From Phoronis australis (Eukaryota > Phoronida > Phoronidae), in contig NMRA01000240.1 of NCBI GenBank assembly GCA_002633005.1, positions 158,415 through 220,414 on the forward strand: a stretch of DNA of 62,000 nt, in the 5' to 3' direction. Positions 10,622 to 22,995 of this stretch are shown piece after piece. A model generated the notes under the pieces. That model ran no database searches, was not told where the DNA came from, and saw nothing but the letters and a program-made list of their open reading frames with translations. A program made the position numbers and the translations under genes. Each line of letters starts with the position of its first letter. Position 1 is the stretch's first letter.

Positions 10622-11591
10622 ATGAAATTTGGTTATGCCTGTGACCGCAAAAATATTTTTAGCATGCGACACTATAACCCAAACAGTACGTTAATGAGGA
10701 TTTTGACTTTCGTAAGCCTGGTTATTCCATGTCTTCGTTATCCTGCGGCGATGGTCAAGACTGAGACGTCATATCCAGAAATTGAACAGTGTGATTCCGA
10801 CGTAGTATTTGCCATTCCTGTAAGTGATTCCATCGATGAAAATCAATACGAGCTAATGAAAGATTTCGTCATTGGAGCCGCCGGCAAATTGCGATCTACA
10901 AACGGTCGGATTGGTGTTTATCAGTACGGTGACACCGTGGCTCCAAGTATAAAGTTAAACAGTGGTGTTAATGCCACAGTGCAAGACAAAATGAAAGAAA
11001 GGATAGGGACAACGAAAAAGAAAGATGCAAGAATCACGAAAACAGGAGAAATTCCAACATTCTTTGGAATGGGCCTCGGTCAAGTTAGGTTACAAGCCTT
11101 TTCTCTGATTAACAGTGATCGCCGTGACACAGTCAAAATAGTCATCGGCTTGGTGGATGGTCCTACAAATGAAGAACGTGTTCTTGGATCCAAAATATCT
11201 TTGGGAAACAACCCTACATTGCAGGCCGCTGCATATATTGACTTTGGTTTTTTACTTTTCAGTGTTTTAATTAATCGTCAGGCAAGTGGCAAAGAAATTG
11301 CTAAAAAGAATGGATACAGTGGACATTTTTTTACCCCCTACTTCAAGAAGTTGGTTGATTTACAAGATATGGTCGTAACGGCTGTAAAGGCAAGATGTTG
11401 GCAGATGCGGCAGATAAGAGGGGAATCAGTCACTGATCGTCTTGTGAGTGAAGTTTTCAAGAGCGACAACACTATTCACACAAAATGGTTGTGTGGACAA
11501 GTAGGCGATGTGGGAATTTCGTATTGTTCTGAATCTGTACAATACCTTAAAAGACCAAAGTTGTACACGAAACCACTTCCAGATAAATATT
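10622..11591 (+). CDS. first coding exon: signal peptide and VWA domain
   Basis: This exon encodes a secreted von Willebrand factor A domain protein. The first ATG gives 323 codons plus one base before the donor T|GTAAGT at 11591/11592. Met15 (10664) or Met25 (10694) may be the real start, because residues 25-43 (MRILTFVSLVIPCLRYPAA) look like a signal peptide. The VWA fold runs from about Cys57 to Cys259, two cysteines placed as in disulfide-closed extracellular VWA domains. The metal site is unusual: residues 66-70 read PVSDS, so the Asp of DxSxS is Pro, while Thr146 and Asp179 (LVDG) are kept. Two more cysteines follow (WLCG, SYC). The phase-1 donor matches the phase-1 acceptors of the EB-like exons downstream, which supports one gene. 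Extracellular VWA domains mediate adhesion or matrix binding; the ligand here is unknown. Confidence 0.85.
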
Positions 11592-11875
11592 GTAAGTATT
11601 AAGCTGCAATAGTATGAACGCAATTATGCCAGCTGATATACCGTATTGTCAAGCCTTTTGGCCCATGAACCTGTATCCGAAATAATGCCCTTTTTGCGGA
11701 CTTTTTACCCATGTGGATCGCATGAAATTGGGTGCGCTTTTTAAAGTTCGCATATTTAAAGGCAAAGGCAACCTTTTCCATGTCATTTTGAGCTAAAATA
11801 AGGTTGGTTGGTTATCCTAGACATATTTTCCACTTAATTACAGCTTTTCGTAACTTTATAAATTACTCGTCCGCT

Positions 11876-11926
11876 ACTCCGGAAGTGACGTTTTAGGAGG
11901 CAAGCGTTTCCCGCCACTTGGTTTTG
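11876..11926. promoter_or_regulatory. promoter-like ETS/CRE/E2F motif cluster
   Basis: CTCCGGAAGTGACGTTTT combines an ETS-type CCGGAAGT with a CRE-like TGACGT. About 25 bp further on lies an E2F-like TTTCCCGCC. Such clusters are typical of housekeeping CpG-type promoters. It precedes an ATG at 12093 on the plus strand and lies downstream of the minus-strand THAP exon. Confidence 0.4.
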
Positions 11927-12092
11927 CGTTGACTTTAACGTGCGAATCTGTTCTATTCTACTTTTGTTTTGTGCTGTTTTTCAACAATTGTCGCCACCAC
12001 TTTCCATCGGCGAGTATTCTGCGGCAAGATAGGTTAGTAGAGAACTCAACTACGTTTGATTTGGGGATTGTTTAGTGTGTTGGAAGCTGAAA

Positions 12093-12257
12093 ATGGCTGG
12101 AGTCGGTGACCCGTATCACAGTGACAGTAGTGTGAGTGACGGAGACCTTGTTCACAGCAGTGGTGACGAGGAANAAAACAGCACAGGGCGACTCACTACT
12201 GGTTCTAGGAATTGCACGCTCTGGGGTACGTTTGTAGGCACGGGTGACAGTAGATGA
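12093..12257 (+). CDS. possible short acidic N-terminal exon, unidentified
   Basis: The frame starts MAGVGDPYHSDSSVSDGDL and is rich in Asp, Ser and Glu. It begins about 170 bp after the promoter-like motif cluster. It contains the ambiguous base at 12174 and stops at 12257. I do not recognise a family. The composition and position could suit the first exon of a nuclear protein, but there is no clear splice donor and it overlaps the antisense side of the THAP region. Confidence 0.2.
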   Translation: MAGVGDPYHSDSSVSDGDLVHSSGDEEXNSTGRLTTGSRNCTLWGTFVGTGDSR

Positions 12258-12338
12258 AGTGCCTCCACTGACTCCAGTCACTGTACTGGCCACAGCTCGC
12301 GATGCTTCTCGCTTCAAAAACGCACTTCTCGGGGGTGG

Positions 12339-12578
12339 CTACGGGGCATTGCCGGGAATCAACACGGACGGAATGGCATCCTTCTTCAGACGTTGTATCG
12401 CAGGGACATTCATCAGTTCAGCGTACAAACCCCTTTCGTAATCGGACGGCAGAAAGTGCTTGTCACACACACAGTAATTCTCCACTGCTCTGTTCGTTGC
12501 GTGGACGGGTAACGCTGCGTTCTTCACACGAACGAGCCAAGTACGGCGAAGTTTGTCATCCATCGGAAAGCGATGCAA
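12339..12578 (-). CDS. THAP zinc-finger exon (partial domain)
   Basis: THAP domains are C2CH zinc-dependent DNA-binding modules found in cellular factors and in P-element-type transposases. Read on the minus strand, the frame has HRFPMDDKLRRTW (the FP and invariant Trp region), then CVCDKHF, which supplies the second zinc pair C-x2-H. It ends DAIPSVLIPG, the AVPTIF-like closing motif. The first CxxC pair must lie on an upstream exon (higher coordinate), which I could not find. A possible donor GTAGCC follows GNAP. It lies antisense within the first intron of the VWA gene. It is either a nested THAP gene exon or a relic; the frame is intact over the domain. Confidence 0.75.
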   Translation of the reverse strand: MHRFPMDDKLRRTWLVRVKNAALPVHATNRAVENYCVCDKHFLPSDYERGLYAELMNVPAIQRLKKDAIPSVLIPGNAP

Positions 12579-13429
12579 AGGTACTCACAAAGCGCGCGTG
12601 AGCCGATATTATTACATCCTGGTACGCGGCAACAGTGTGGCAAGTTAACTGACTAGTAAATGAAAGCAAACGACGACGGAACTCAACACAACCGAGGTAG
12701 AACAATGAATGACTCGGAAGCTCTCACAGTCAGACTATATGAAAAGAAATAATTAAATACTTAGGCTACCATCGGAGGCTACGGGGATAGGCCCTGATAT
12801 GTTGGGAAATATCTTCATCCCCCCTCCCATTCAACGCATCGTCGGGATACCTATCATCGTCAGGCTCCAATGGTCGTCCGCCGTCTTCTTTTGCGTTTTG
12901 CACAGCCACGCGAGCTTAGCGTTCCAATCTGAAGCGCTCGTCAGCTTTTTAGTTACTAACCTCTCGGGAGAAACACGCATCGAAAAAATATAGTGAGATA
13001 AAAATCGATGCATTACTGACTGATTTTTAAACCACTTAAAATTTTTACTAAAGTTCATTTTCAGAAGATAATTTCGAAATTAAATTTTCTTTACACGGGA
13101 TAAAAAACCCCATGGATTGTTTATGCAATGTATGTATTTGTCGCAGATACTAACCGAGATCTATGAGGTCAAAGGAAAAACGCAACAGACAAATGCAACA
13201 CGCTGGGTGTTCAACAGTTTCGGCCTACGAATTGGCCACCTGCTCTTTACTGCAAAATACAGTGTAGAGATCAACATTAATGTTAAATTTTTGGTTCAAG
13301 CATATTTTATTTAGTAGAATAAATACAGATAACGTACCAAAAGTTGCGTACATGAAGGAATATCCCACGAGACATTATTCCGCGTATCGACCGAGACCGA
13401 AGGTTCCAGATTTTACGTTTAGGGCCTGG

Positions 13430-13650
13430 TTGCATGTCGAGTGTTAGTTAAACTGCTGCAAATGTATTACTTTAAACTGTATTTGGAAAGTTTGATGACC
13501 AAACCTGCTGAAGATGTCGAGTCGACATTGATCTACCTTTTAAAGCTTCCATGTCAAAGGTCACTATTGAAGTAGTGCGGTGAATACGGAAAACTATTAC
13601 ATGGCCGTATTTCCCTCGACAGATTCAACACGTATGTAATAAAATTGTAT
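13430..13650 (+). repeat. 220-bp dispersed repeat, copy 1
   Basis: Shares ordered blocks with 59052-59270: TGGAAAGTTTGATGA, GTCGAGTCGACATTGA, AGTAGTGCGG and ATTACATGG. No coding frame is conserved. GTCGAGTCGAC is a partial palindrome. Confidence 0.7.
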
Positions 13651-15317
13651 ACCTGCACTTGTATTGCTAGAGAATGGTCAACAATAAAATAAAACATTGA
13701 ATTTTTTTCACGATACTGCATTGTTACATACAACACAGCTTGACATAATTAAAAACAAAAGAAGCGATTGAGCAATAAAACGAAAATGCCACTTGGGTAT
13801 TTATTTTTTCATTTATGATTACAGAAAGCTGTTAAAGGTGAGAAAAAACAATAAACATTATGATATTCTGTAATTTACTAGAACGACTGTATCGAGGTTT
13901 AATGGTCAACTTCCGCAGACCAAGTCTCAAGAGTATACAGTTTTGTTTTGGCTGCCAAGCTGTTAACAGAGAATGAAGAAAAACTGAAAAGAAACAGAAA
14001 GACAGCACTGATAAATGGTGTTAAGAACAACAAGAGCAAAAAGTCAAGTAAAGAGGTCAAATACAGAAAATAAGTAAGATTCATCTGGAATAAAACATTT
14101 GCGATTTATTTCCCAGAACTGAAATTCTGATCCAATCTAAATCAATTTAAAATCGATAGGATATCAGTAAAACAGTCTGTGGTTGAATAAAATTATTGTA
14201 AGCTACTTTTCACTATTTTCTTGGCCTTTTTTCTGTTCTTAAACAAGGCGGCAGCATGTGACTACCATAAGAGTCATATAAAACAGCTGCCGGAAAGCAA
14301 TGTTCTGTTAAAAAACAACTCGGCATAAATTAAAGAAAACTTTTGAATCAACGAATACTATATATTTGTGAGAGTTTAATCAAAAGCTATTCAGAGCATA
14401 ACTTTGAAGTGGAATAACTAGGTGAGTACAGCAAGAAGCCGGTTTTATGGTTAGCCAAGTGTATTTAACATGCATCTTAAATCGTCGCATACACACTTCG
14501 AACTAGGAATACCGACATCGCTCATTGGCGAAAGTCCTTGTTTAAGCTACTGCAGAATTAAAATTGCACGATGTTTCAAGATTAAATATACATGTATGCG
14601 TGAACTTGGCAATTACGTCTTGTCGTGTCTTGTTTTCTAATCGAGAAAGTTAGATACCATACCGCCCATGGTGGAATACACAGTACATGTAGACCTTTCC
14701 AGGACGTATAGTGTACCAAGGTTGCAGCTTGAGATTGCGGCGTTGGTTATAGACTGGGGAGGAAGTGACCAGTCTATTATTGTCCAAGGAAAAAAAAATT
14801 TTGGACGCGTGTTCTGGCATGGATGTACTGAACAGAATTTTGGTTGCTCCTGCGAGTTATTCTATTCGCAGTCTTCATGTTTGGTGAGGAAAGTGCAATG
14901 CTAGAGTGTTCTAAAGAATGTACGGAGACGGCAACTTTGCGTCTGCTGGCCAAGGGTTACCAGTCAAACGATTAACCTTAAGAACTTTTTACTTTTTCTT
15001 CCCAATCTATTAACACGTCGTCACATACAGGCCGTGATTGGTTGCACTTTATTGTTTCTATGTTTCTGCTGACAAAGTATAATATTTCAATATTCGAAAA
15101 TTTCAAAATCCTTAACCCCTCTCGACTTAAAGTGAAGAAAGGCTTTGTAAAGTTTTAAATGTGGACAAGGTCAGATAAATCTATATTTTTTCAAAGATTG
15201 ATAATGTTTAAGTCAATAATTTCCCAAAACACGACAAATGGCTATCCTAGAGACAGCTCTTGGAAGAGCTCGGAATTCTATGCCTTTGTGTAATATAACT
15301 TTATCGTAGGCCAGAAA

Positions 15318-15485
15318 AAATCCTATTTACAACAGTAATAATTCTTTGGCCAATAGGAAGCCAGGAATAGTTACTGTAATTAATATTAAGAACTGAAATA
15401 ACTCCAGTAATAATGTTTACTTCTGGAATAAATCAACCAATTATATGCCAGAAATAACTAGTGCAATAAGTATTTATTAAAGACA
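15318..15485. repeat. AT-rich arm, inverted relative to 18340-18590
   Basis: The reverse complement of this arm aligns with 18340-18590 through TTTATTCCAG, CATTATT and TTAATTACA blocks at moderate identity. The arms bracket the 2.5-kb repeat copy and could be long diverged inverted ends. The second copy of the repeat does not visibly have them. Confidence 0.4.
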
Positions 15486-17985
15486 TAGTTTCACAGTAAA
15501 ACAATGCTTTACAAAACAAATAACAAGACTGTGTGAATCTGTTGCACAGGCCAGTTCTTGTCCGAACAGCTTGGTTAATGAGAAAAGCCCAGCCGCTATG
15601 ACCGTTTCCGTCTTAAGCCGCGTCAATTCTGAGACCAGGCATGTGTGGTTAGGCCTACCTAACTGTCTGATGTCAGTTCAGGAAGACAGCTGTGTATTGC
15701 AACGGCTACAAGCAGTCAACCCTCCAAAATTTTGCTTGCTTCATTTGATAATTTCTTTCAACTCCATTTGTTGGCATAATTAAATTGTTTTTCGCCAAGA
15801 AGATGTAAAAACCAGTGTGTCACAGATAATCAAGCCTAATACAAAATACTGCAGTTTTATTTTTTTTTCATTTTCAGCAGTGAGTAATTTAACCATGTAT
15901 ATAATTGAAATTTGAGTGGAGGTGGCAATGTCAATGACAGAATTACAAGGACACTTGAAATGTAAGTCTTCTGAACTTGGTTTTTTAAATTCATGTGTTA
16001 ATGTATTGAAATCATAACAAACCCAAGGTATCAAAAATATTACCTGAAGGTGCCAGTGAACGTATTATTTCAGCAATTCATTGCGACAAGTTAATTCTAT
16101 CATGCTTTGATCACTGAGTCATAGAAGTCAAAGAACAAATCAGAGGACGATTATGAATTAATCCACAGTTCAAATTAAAATCAAGGGATTTCATCGGAAT
16201 TATCTATTTGGTTTCTACAGTGAAAGACTTTCAAGGTAGATGAAGGTTACCGCTACTGTACATAAGTCACAACTGAAATAATCTCAGTACAGTAAAGTTT
16301 ATATGTGATATTTTACCAAAACAAGTAACTTAGAATGCACAGTACTTTAACATTTAAGCATTACAAACGTTATCCAACAAAAAGACAAATTTACATGATA
16401 TAAAGTGGATATGCCTAACTATTACCATGGCGACCAGGTATTTGTTACATTAGAATTCGACAAGCAGGATTTGAAAAAATAAGAAGTTGCTGTGGAAAAA
16501 GGATTGGAGTCTGGAACCTTCACAATCTAACATGGCCTATTACACTAATTAAAAGCCTTTACATTTTGGGCCTTAATAACTTGAATTAAGAAAGCAAAAA
16601 GTAACAACGCATGTATTGAAAGAAGGATTCATACGTAAAATTTAGAAAAATATGAATTATGTTGTGACACGTAATCAAACCTTGAAGGGCAATTGACTTT
16701 CAAAGAAAAAACGATTTCAAAACTTTTCAAACTGCCAGTCAGCGTATGGTCAACTGAATGACATATTCCCACTACAATGATTAGAATATTCCTTATATTT
16801 TTGTAAAAAAACATAAACATTGTGCACAGCTGCTTTTTTGTAGCAGCTTTCATCAAAATGTATCAAAGTTAAAACTTCACCAAGTACGAAATACCCGATT
16901 GAACATGCCCTTTAGTTCAGCAGAAATCGCCATGTTGTAGGAGCCGCCGGAAATGAGAGCAAGTCCAACGGGAATTGTAAGCATTTTTATCACTCAACAA
17001 GTAACATGTGCTTGGCTGAAATCCAATAAAAACTATTGAAACGCTCAGAATAGTAGGTGTAGATCTTTCTCACTAAATTTCATCGAAAATTATTGGTGAA
17101 AATAAATTATGTACCGTTTTAAACTCGTAACTTTTACCGCTTGTCCAAGATGACCAACCAGGTCCAAACAAGTGACTCAAATTTTGCCACCCAAATTGCA
17201 ATAAATGTGCTCTGCTTAACCAGATAATTTTTCAATTTTCATTGAGTGGGATGCATTATCTTTCCGATTATATTGAAGTATCTTTGCAAATCGAAAAAAT
17301 CGGTTGGACAGCCGTACTCTTACTGCTCATTTAGTCCAGCAAGCGATCGACTAGGCTAAAATTCAACGACAGGTAACGAGCATAAAGCAATTCAACACAT
17401 CCACCTACAAACACTTACCGGTATGTTGCAAAAACCGTACTTCAAAAGGAAAGCAACCTACTCGTTACTTCTAATCCTGTCCGACAGTGTCTGTCGATGC
17501 TTTCCTCCGTTTTGAATGTTATGTTGTTAATACTAGCTCAAGGCCCACTAGCGGGCATGTACCGTTTTGAATACCCTCCAAAAGTTCAGCCATCCTGGTT
17601 TACAACTATAATCGGGTCACAGGCTGTCGTTCTAGAAGCAGTCTATAGGAATATATTTGCTGCATACAACCGAATACGGCCACGCTCCACTCGTGGACTT
17701 CGCAAAGTGTTCTCACTTGCAACGCAGTCTTGGAACAGTGGCAATCTTGTGCAAAGATACCCCAGTCCTTGGCGTATTGCCACAGCCTCCAAGTACACAA
17801 CTTTCAGGCATTCTTCTTCAAATATTAACTCCAGTTTAAATCTAAAAATCCGACTACATTTGAAAAATACTCCTCTTGGCACACAGCAATGGACACTGTG
17901 GACTCAGTCAGGCTGAAACTGCAATGTTCAGGTAACGTCTCTACAAACTGTAAAATGTTAATGGCAACACACACGAACTTGTGCA
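15486..17985 (+). repeat. 2.5-kb dispersed repeat, copy 1
   Basis: Colinear with 54811-57335 over its length with frequent substitutions and small indels. Shared landmarks include AATCTGTTGCACAGG, AGCTTGGTTAATGAGAAAAG, AAGTCCAACGGGAATTGT, CACTTACCGGTATGTTGCA and GGCTGTCGTTCTAGAAGCAG. The central part (about 16850-17300) is homologous in reverse complement to segment 1 of the TTAA elements. The longest frame (17497-17916) is not preserved in the other copy, so I read it as non-coding. Confidence 0.8.
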
Positions 17986-18339
17986 TATGTGTCACATTTC
18001 AGAAACTTAAATGGGCAAAAGTTGCATAATAAACCTATTCTAACAAACACAAAGATTCCATTTGTGCCAGATAGTCCCAGCCAAGAGTACAAACCTATGG
18101 ACAGACTCGGCAGTGATTGGGTCAGAAATTCCTGATAAGTTCCGGATGTGACGTGTTTCCGAAGATAGCCGAAGTTCAAAATTCTCTGTTCTCAAAATTT
18201 TGTGGGGAAGTGGGAGCGTGTTTTAAACGAATAATAGAAGAATATGGAGAATGGAATAAAACAAACTGTGGTTTATAAGCAAATTTTATTAACAGTTAAC
18301 ACATGTGTATACTTATTAACTACAACTAAATAGCTGTGA

Positions 18340-18590
18340 ACCAATCTTTTTAAAGTAATTTATATTTATTCCAGTGATAAGCATTATTCTTTGAATTACT
18401 ATTTTTCTTATCGGTAGTTTAATTACAATAATAAATATTTATTACTGGACAGTATTTATTACTGTATTGATTTATTACTGTAATGAATATTTATTACCGT
18501 AAAAAAGTATTTACAGTCAACAATATTTACTGCATTAATTATTCCAGGATTTGGTTGACTCGAACTTATTACTGGAAATCGTGGATTAGT
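18340..18590. repeat. AT-rich arm with TTTATTACTG tandem motifs
   Basis: Contains four near-repeats of TTTATTACTG/TTTATTACCG between about 18428 and 18515. As a whole it is an inverted, diverged counterpart of 15318-15485. Confidence 0.45.
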
Positions 18591-19290
18591 ACTTTTGTTG
18601 CACTTGGTCTACGTATGAACCACCCAATGATGATAGTCTTGAGTGACGTGATCTTTATTACTGGGATCCCACTGAGTTCACACCTAACATATCTCTCGCC
18701 GCACTCCTGGCACCTTTTTTAGCTAGCTTTCTAAAAGTGCCCCCTTTTAGGACTTCTTGGGGGTTCTTTCAGTTCAATTGGACCTCACAACTTAGCCAAA
18801 CGTGTGTTATAATAAAGTATTAATTTTTTTCTGTAACATCGTGTCTGTTCGTTCGCATGCCATACTATCAGACAGCGGATCGGTCCTCTAATCCGTCGCC
18901 TGGAAACAAATGCAAACCTTTATCAGAGGTCTTGCTTGCCTTCTCGTCACCCGGCCCAAATCAGATGCTCTTTCGCAACCCTACAAGCATCACATCACGT
19001 GATTGACCAAAACGAGCAATTTTAGATATTTCGGCCAAGTCGCATTAGTATCCTTATCCAACCGTACTGAAAGCAGTTACATTTTATAGTCAGACTCCCA
19101 TGAAGCGTGAAAGTCCATGTTATACGTAATGTGTGTCCGAGTATTTCTGATAAATTTAACCAAAATTTGTTTGTGAATGAAGTTTTTGTCTTAGATGAAT
19201 ATTTCCACCAGGTTTAGAAAAATTCTCAGGAGTCAACTTTTCTTATTAAAAATCATAATTACTTAGTACAACACTTTCACCATTTTGTAG

Positions 19291-19428
19291 CGTCCGGTGA
19301 TAATAAAGAGTATGTCGCTTGTGAAGACGGTGGGCGATTCTGTACAGCGCCAACGGAGTGCGACGAGTCGCTAAATTCTTGCACAAAATGTGTATCCGGA
19401 GCGGAAAAGCGAGGAAGCTCCTGCAAAT
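19291..19428 (+). CDS. EB-like cysteine module exon 1
   Basis: This exon follows TTTTGTAG and ends AAAT|GTGAGT; both junctions are phase 1. It encodes one module with six cysteines: YVACEDGGRFC, then TECDESLNSCTKC, then GSSCK. The spacing C-x6-C-x5-C-x6-C-x2-C-x10-C fits EB-type modules, small disulfide-stabilised extracellular repeats of metazoan proteins. It is the first of five similar exons after the VWA exon, and its phase allows in-frame joining to it. Confidence in the exon is high because acceptor, donor, frame and cysteines all agree; the EB name is a family-level judgement. Confidence 0.85.
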
Positions 19429-20183
19429 GTGAGTCTTGCATGTCAGCTTGTTTTATTTAACGGTACGGTATACTGATCAACAGTAAATTGTTGATACTCA
19501 TTTAGAATTTAAGATAATCTAGATACGCATACATCATGAAGTGGGTATTCAGTTTATTTGGAGATGCGTTGTCGAAGCTCTCCACCTAAAGACAAACGAA
19601 GCAAATATTGAGTCCCAGGGCTATAAGACAGGTGATTCAGGTGATACTTGGGTACTGTTACTTAGCTGGTATTGAAGTATCACAAGTCGCACGACATGCT
19701 CGAAGCTCTCTATTGGTGTGGCATGGGAGCAAACATTTAATAGTGATAGGATGCACCCTGCCTCTCAAAGATTTCATCACCTGGCTAAAGCAAAGTCGTA
19801 GTCGTTCCCACTTTCTGTGAAATACAAGCAGATTGGAGAACAAATCGCCCATGAGATATCCTTCACTGGGAGATTAACTGGAGTTAAAGTGAGGTGCTCA
19901 ATGCAACAAAGGTATGCCAAGACTGTCCTGAACATTGCAGGGACAGCACCAATTCCAACACAAGGCGTGTGACAAGCATTGACCAAGCAAAGATTAATAG
20001 CGAAAGAGTCTGTTATATTCCACACTAAATGAACACTTCTTTCTCAAAAGACTTCAAAACACAGGTGGTCACAATTTACAGTTTATATGTATAACAACTG
20101 CAATCCTCGAGGATGTTTTGAATGCAAGCCTTTCATTTTAAATGGAATGCGTTGAACACAGATTATAAAATTTTATGCTGCAG
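19429..20183 (+). other. intron, EB exons 1 to 2
   Basis: A 755-bp interval from GTGAGT to TGCTGCAG. No repeats or internal exon are recognised. It is the shortest intron of the gene in this window. Confidence 0.7.
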
Positions 20184-20303
20184 ATAAACACGAGATACCC
20201 TGTGTAGAAGGTGGCACGTTTTGTACAGATGAGTTCGCAGTTTGTTCTGGAATGTTGTGCAAGTGCGTCGGCGGAAAAATTATGCACAAGGACGTGTGCA
20301 AGG
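20184..20303 (+). CDS. EB-like cysteine module exon 2
   Basis: Bounded by TGCTGCAG and AAGG|GTACGT, phase 1 on both sides. The module reads IPCVEGGTFC, then AVCSGMLCKC, then KDVCK, with six cysteines. Module 1 has a near-identical GG(R/T)FCT stretch, and CKCVGG recurs as CQCVGG in module 4, so these are paralogous exons from one expansion. Secreted location is inferred from the signal peptide on the VWA exon. Confidence 0.88.
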
Positions 20304-22995
20304 GTACGTATATATTGGCATTTGAGTTCGACATTAGGTCTAAGTGCGCCACAAGCCTCTGGTGAAGCAATGATGCCAATCCGAACTTTGATAGAAATAA
20401 ATTGCGCGTAGATTCTAAAAATGGCACGCTAGCAGCGTTGTTTTGTATTTTGGTCATTGCTTTGAATGAAGGTGTGGGCTGTTCCTATCTAATCTCCAAG
20501 AATTCCACTTTTACGCTTAGTTTCCAGAGAATAAATGAGGATCACAGTTTGGTAAAATATAGGTTATTTATAAAATCAAAGTGGTACTACAAGGATTCGA
20601 CATGAATATACAAAAGAAAATTTGTTTGGAAAGTTGATAAATAAAACAGTCAGCACACAGAAACGAAAAACTACTTCCCTAATTAAAAGGATGCTACTGC
20701 CATTTGTTCTCCTTGAGTTCTTTAGTTGTCTGGTTTTCCGCGATGTAATCTTAGAGGTTGTTTGCTCTGTCAAATTGGGCCTCTGGTGTCGAGTTCGAGA
20801 AAAGCAAGGTGGCACGTTAACGAGCCTGCGAGAAACTCGATTTACACAAAACCGTTGCCTTTTTGAGGTTTTCCACCACGGTGAATTGGACACTTCCTTA
20901 GCAACTCCTATCAAAGTGTAGAGACCATCAAAATCTCCGTCAACATGTGCACGGTGTCTCGAAATTTCGCCAGTATTCAAATGTTCGTTCATTTAAAAGT
21001 CGTCCTTGAAATCAACTATTCACAGTTTGTGATTATGGTGAACGTTATCAATACAGTCCACCTTATCCGCGCACCCAGGGGGCTTGTGAGGATCAAAAGT
21101 TCACCCTCAGAGAAAAGAAAACTCCAACAAAGTAGAAAACAATACAAAAGTCCACTAAAAAGGCAGGAAATACAACAATTCAGCGAATACATAACCCCTA
21201 ACTCTGAACGTACCTTGTGAATCTTAGTAAAATGTATAGATTCTCAAATGCTAGATCCACATTTTAGCGTGGGTGCGCGCATGCAACTAACTGTTCTCTG
21301 ACGATTATCTTAAAACGTTTTAGTCAGAACGGAACTTAGAAAAAAACATTTCAAATTTGTCGCGTAAATACAAACGTATAATGGTTGAGGCTTGAAGTAT
21401 TTTAAGCTTTAAAGGTGACCTTAGAAAGCCTTTCATGTTTAAATTGCTTCCAATCGAACAAATTTTCCCGTTATCAAACCTCGTCTTCGAGCAGGCCTTC
21501 GTTCAAATCCCAAAATAGGCAACTGTCATTTTATACTGCGCCCGCCCTGGGGTATGACGCCATGACTTTTTAGTGAGTGTGAGGACTGAAAATTCGATGA
21601 AAAGTTTCCGGCGTATGAGGCTCCTATAGGAGCTACACAGTGGCTACTGAGCCGGCAAGAGACGGTGGTCACTGTCTAGTTGCCGAGTTGCAATGCCGAA
21701 TTCATAGACACTTTACACGGGTGGCGTATGACAGCAAGCTCTGACCCAGCAATGCAGACAATAGATATTTCTAGTACCATCTTCGTCTTGAGGAAAGTGC
21801 GTAATACTATAACTCTAGTCACATGTCGTGTCGGTATTAGTAAAAGTAAACGTGAGGAATCTAAATTCTATATTATCATTTATCGAGTATGGTTTAGGTC
21901 TGACAGCATAGCCTCTGATTGATAACGATGGTGTTGCTGAGAACGATTTCAGAAAACCACTTTTCTCTCCGATAATGTGCCTAGAACATGAACATTGAAC
22001 TTTTTAACACGCGTATTTACGGAATCTACTATTGAGTCAATGGGAGCAACGCAGAAGGTTTTGCGGAACTCTATTAAGACGGGTAAACGTCTTAAAATTT
22101 GCTCTTACACCGTGCGCAAACGTTTATGTGTAGAAATTAGAAAGAACCTCAGTATTGGACATCCATTCATTAGAGTGACAGAAAGTCTGACAAAGTAGGC
22201 TTAGAAATAAACTAGCGTGGCGTTTACAGCGATTTTTTCGTAGAACTTTCTCCAAGGACTAGGAATTAGTTGTCCTTGCCGATAGTAGACTGCACTGTCT
22301 GTGGATGTTACGTTTGCCAAAAATCACATCTGTCGAATTTGACTTTTTAGGAAGATATGCAGACAATCTCGAGGTGTATATTACAACGTATTTCTGCCGC
22401 TTCAAGGTGCATAGTATTTATTTTTATGTTCGCGTAGGAATGTTCTATTCCATAACAGTGACTCATTCGTGGACCAATTGAAGGCGCTGGGGTAATTTGT
22501 ATAAAACTACAATTTTCGGTGCTTACGAGAACATTTCCTATCCGAAAACTGTGGAGTTGCTCCATCTTTCAGCATCCGCTGTCCGCTGTTTTTTGCAACA
22601 TCAGACTTTTGCACATTCAGTGTTATCTCTTTATAATCTTTACATAAGTTTCGACAGATCATGATTGCACAGCGGTAGTGACAGTAGACTTCGACCAGTA
22701 CAGTGGAAAGCATGAACAAGGGATCAAATCCAAAAAAAACGCGACTGGCACGCCCTTATCTTATTGCTTATGAGAACATTTCCTTTTCGAAAAATGTGCA
22801 ATTTTTCCGCTTTTGGTGTTCTCTGTCCATTGTTTTTGCAGCATCAGACTTTTGTGGATTCTGTGTTGCCTCTTTGTAATTTTTATACTAGTTTATACAG
22901 ATCATGCATCCACAGCGGTTGTGACAGTAGACTTCGACATGTGCTTTGCCACAGTATTACAGAATGTATTTGAATCATACATGTAACCTCTTCAG
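20304..22995 (+). other. intron, EB exons 2 to 3
   Basis: A 2.7-kb interval. The only thing noted is a weak relative of the 6436-6601 repeat near 21090-21240. Two related sequences at about 22530-22720 and 22760-22950 share GAGAACATTTCCT and CATCAGACTTTTG, forming a diverged tandem pair. Confidence 0.6.
22520..22950 (+). repeat. diverged tandem pair, period about 240 bp
   Basis: TTACGAGAACATTTCCTATCCGAAAA is echoed by TTATGAGAACATTTCCTTTTCGAAAA some 240 bp later. Both are followed by CATCAGACTTTTG, a CCTCTTTGTAAT-like string, and GACAGTAGACTTCGAC. Confidence 0.7.

Larger units (their letters stand above)
11592..19290 (+). other. intron between VWA exon and first EB-like exon
   Basis: A 7.7-kb interval bounded by GTAAGT and TTTTGTAG. 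It contains a promoter-like block, a minus-strand THAP exon, a 220-bp dispersed repeat (13430-13650) and a 2.5-kb repeat copy with inverted flanking arms. Between about 12800 and 15300 nothing else is recognised. If the minus THAP exon is active, it is a nested gene. Confidence 0.6.

Noticed and set aside
17497-17916. 139-codon open frame in the 2.5-kb repeat
   Set aside because: The second copy (56800-57240) has indels that break it, and it resembles no family; most likely chance.
21470-21510. GTTCAAATCCC, resembling a tRNA B box
   Set aside because: No acceptor stem, D arm or A box could be placed around it.
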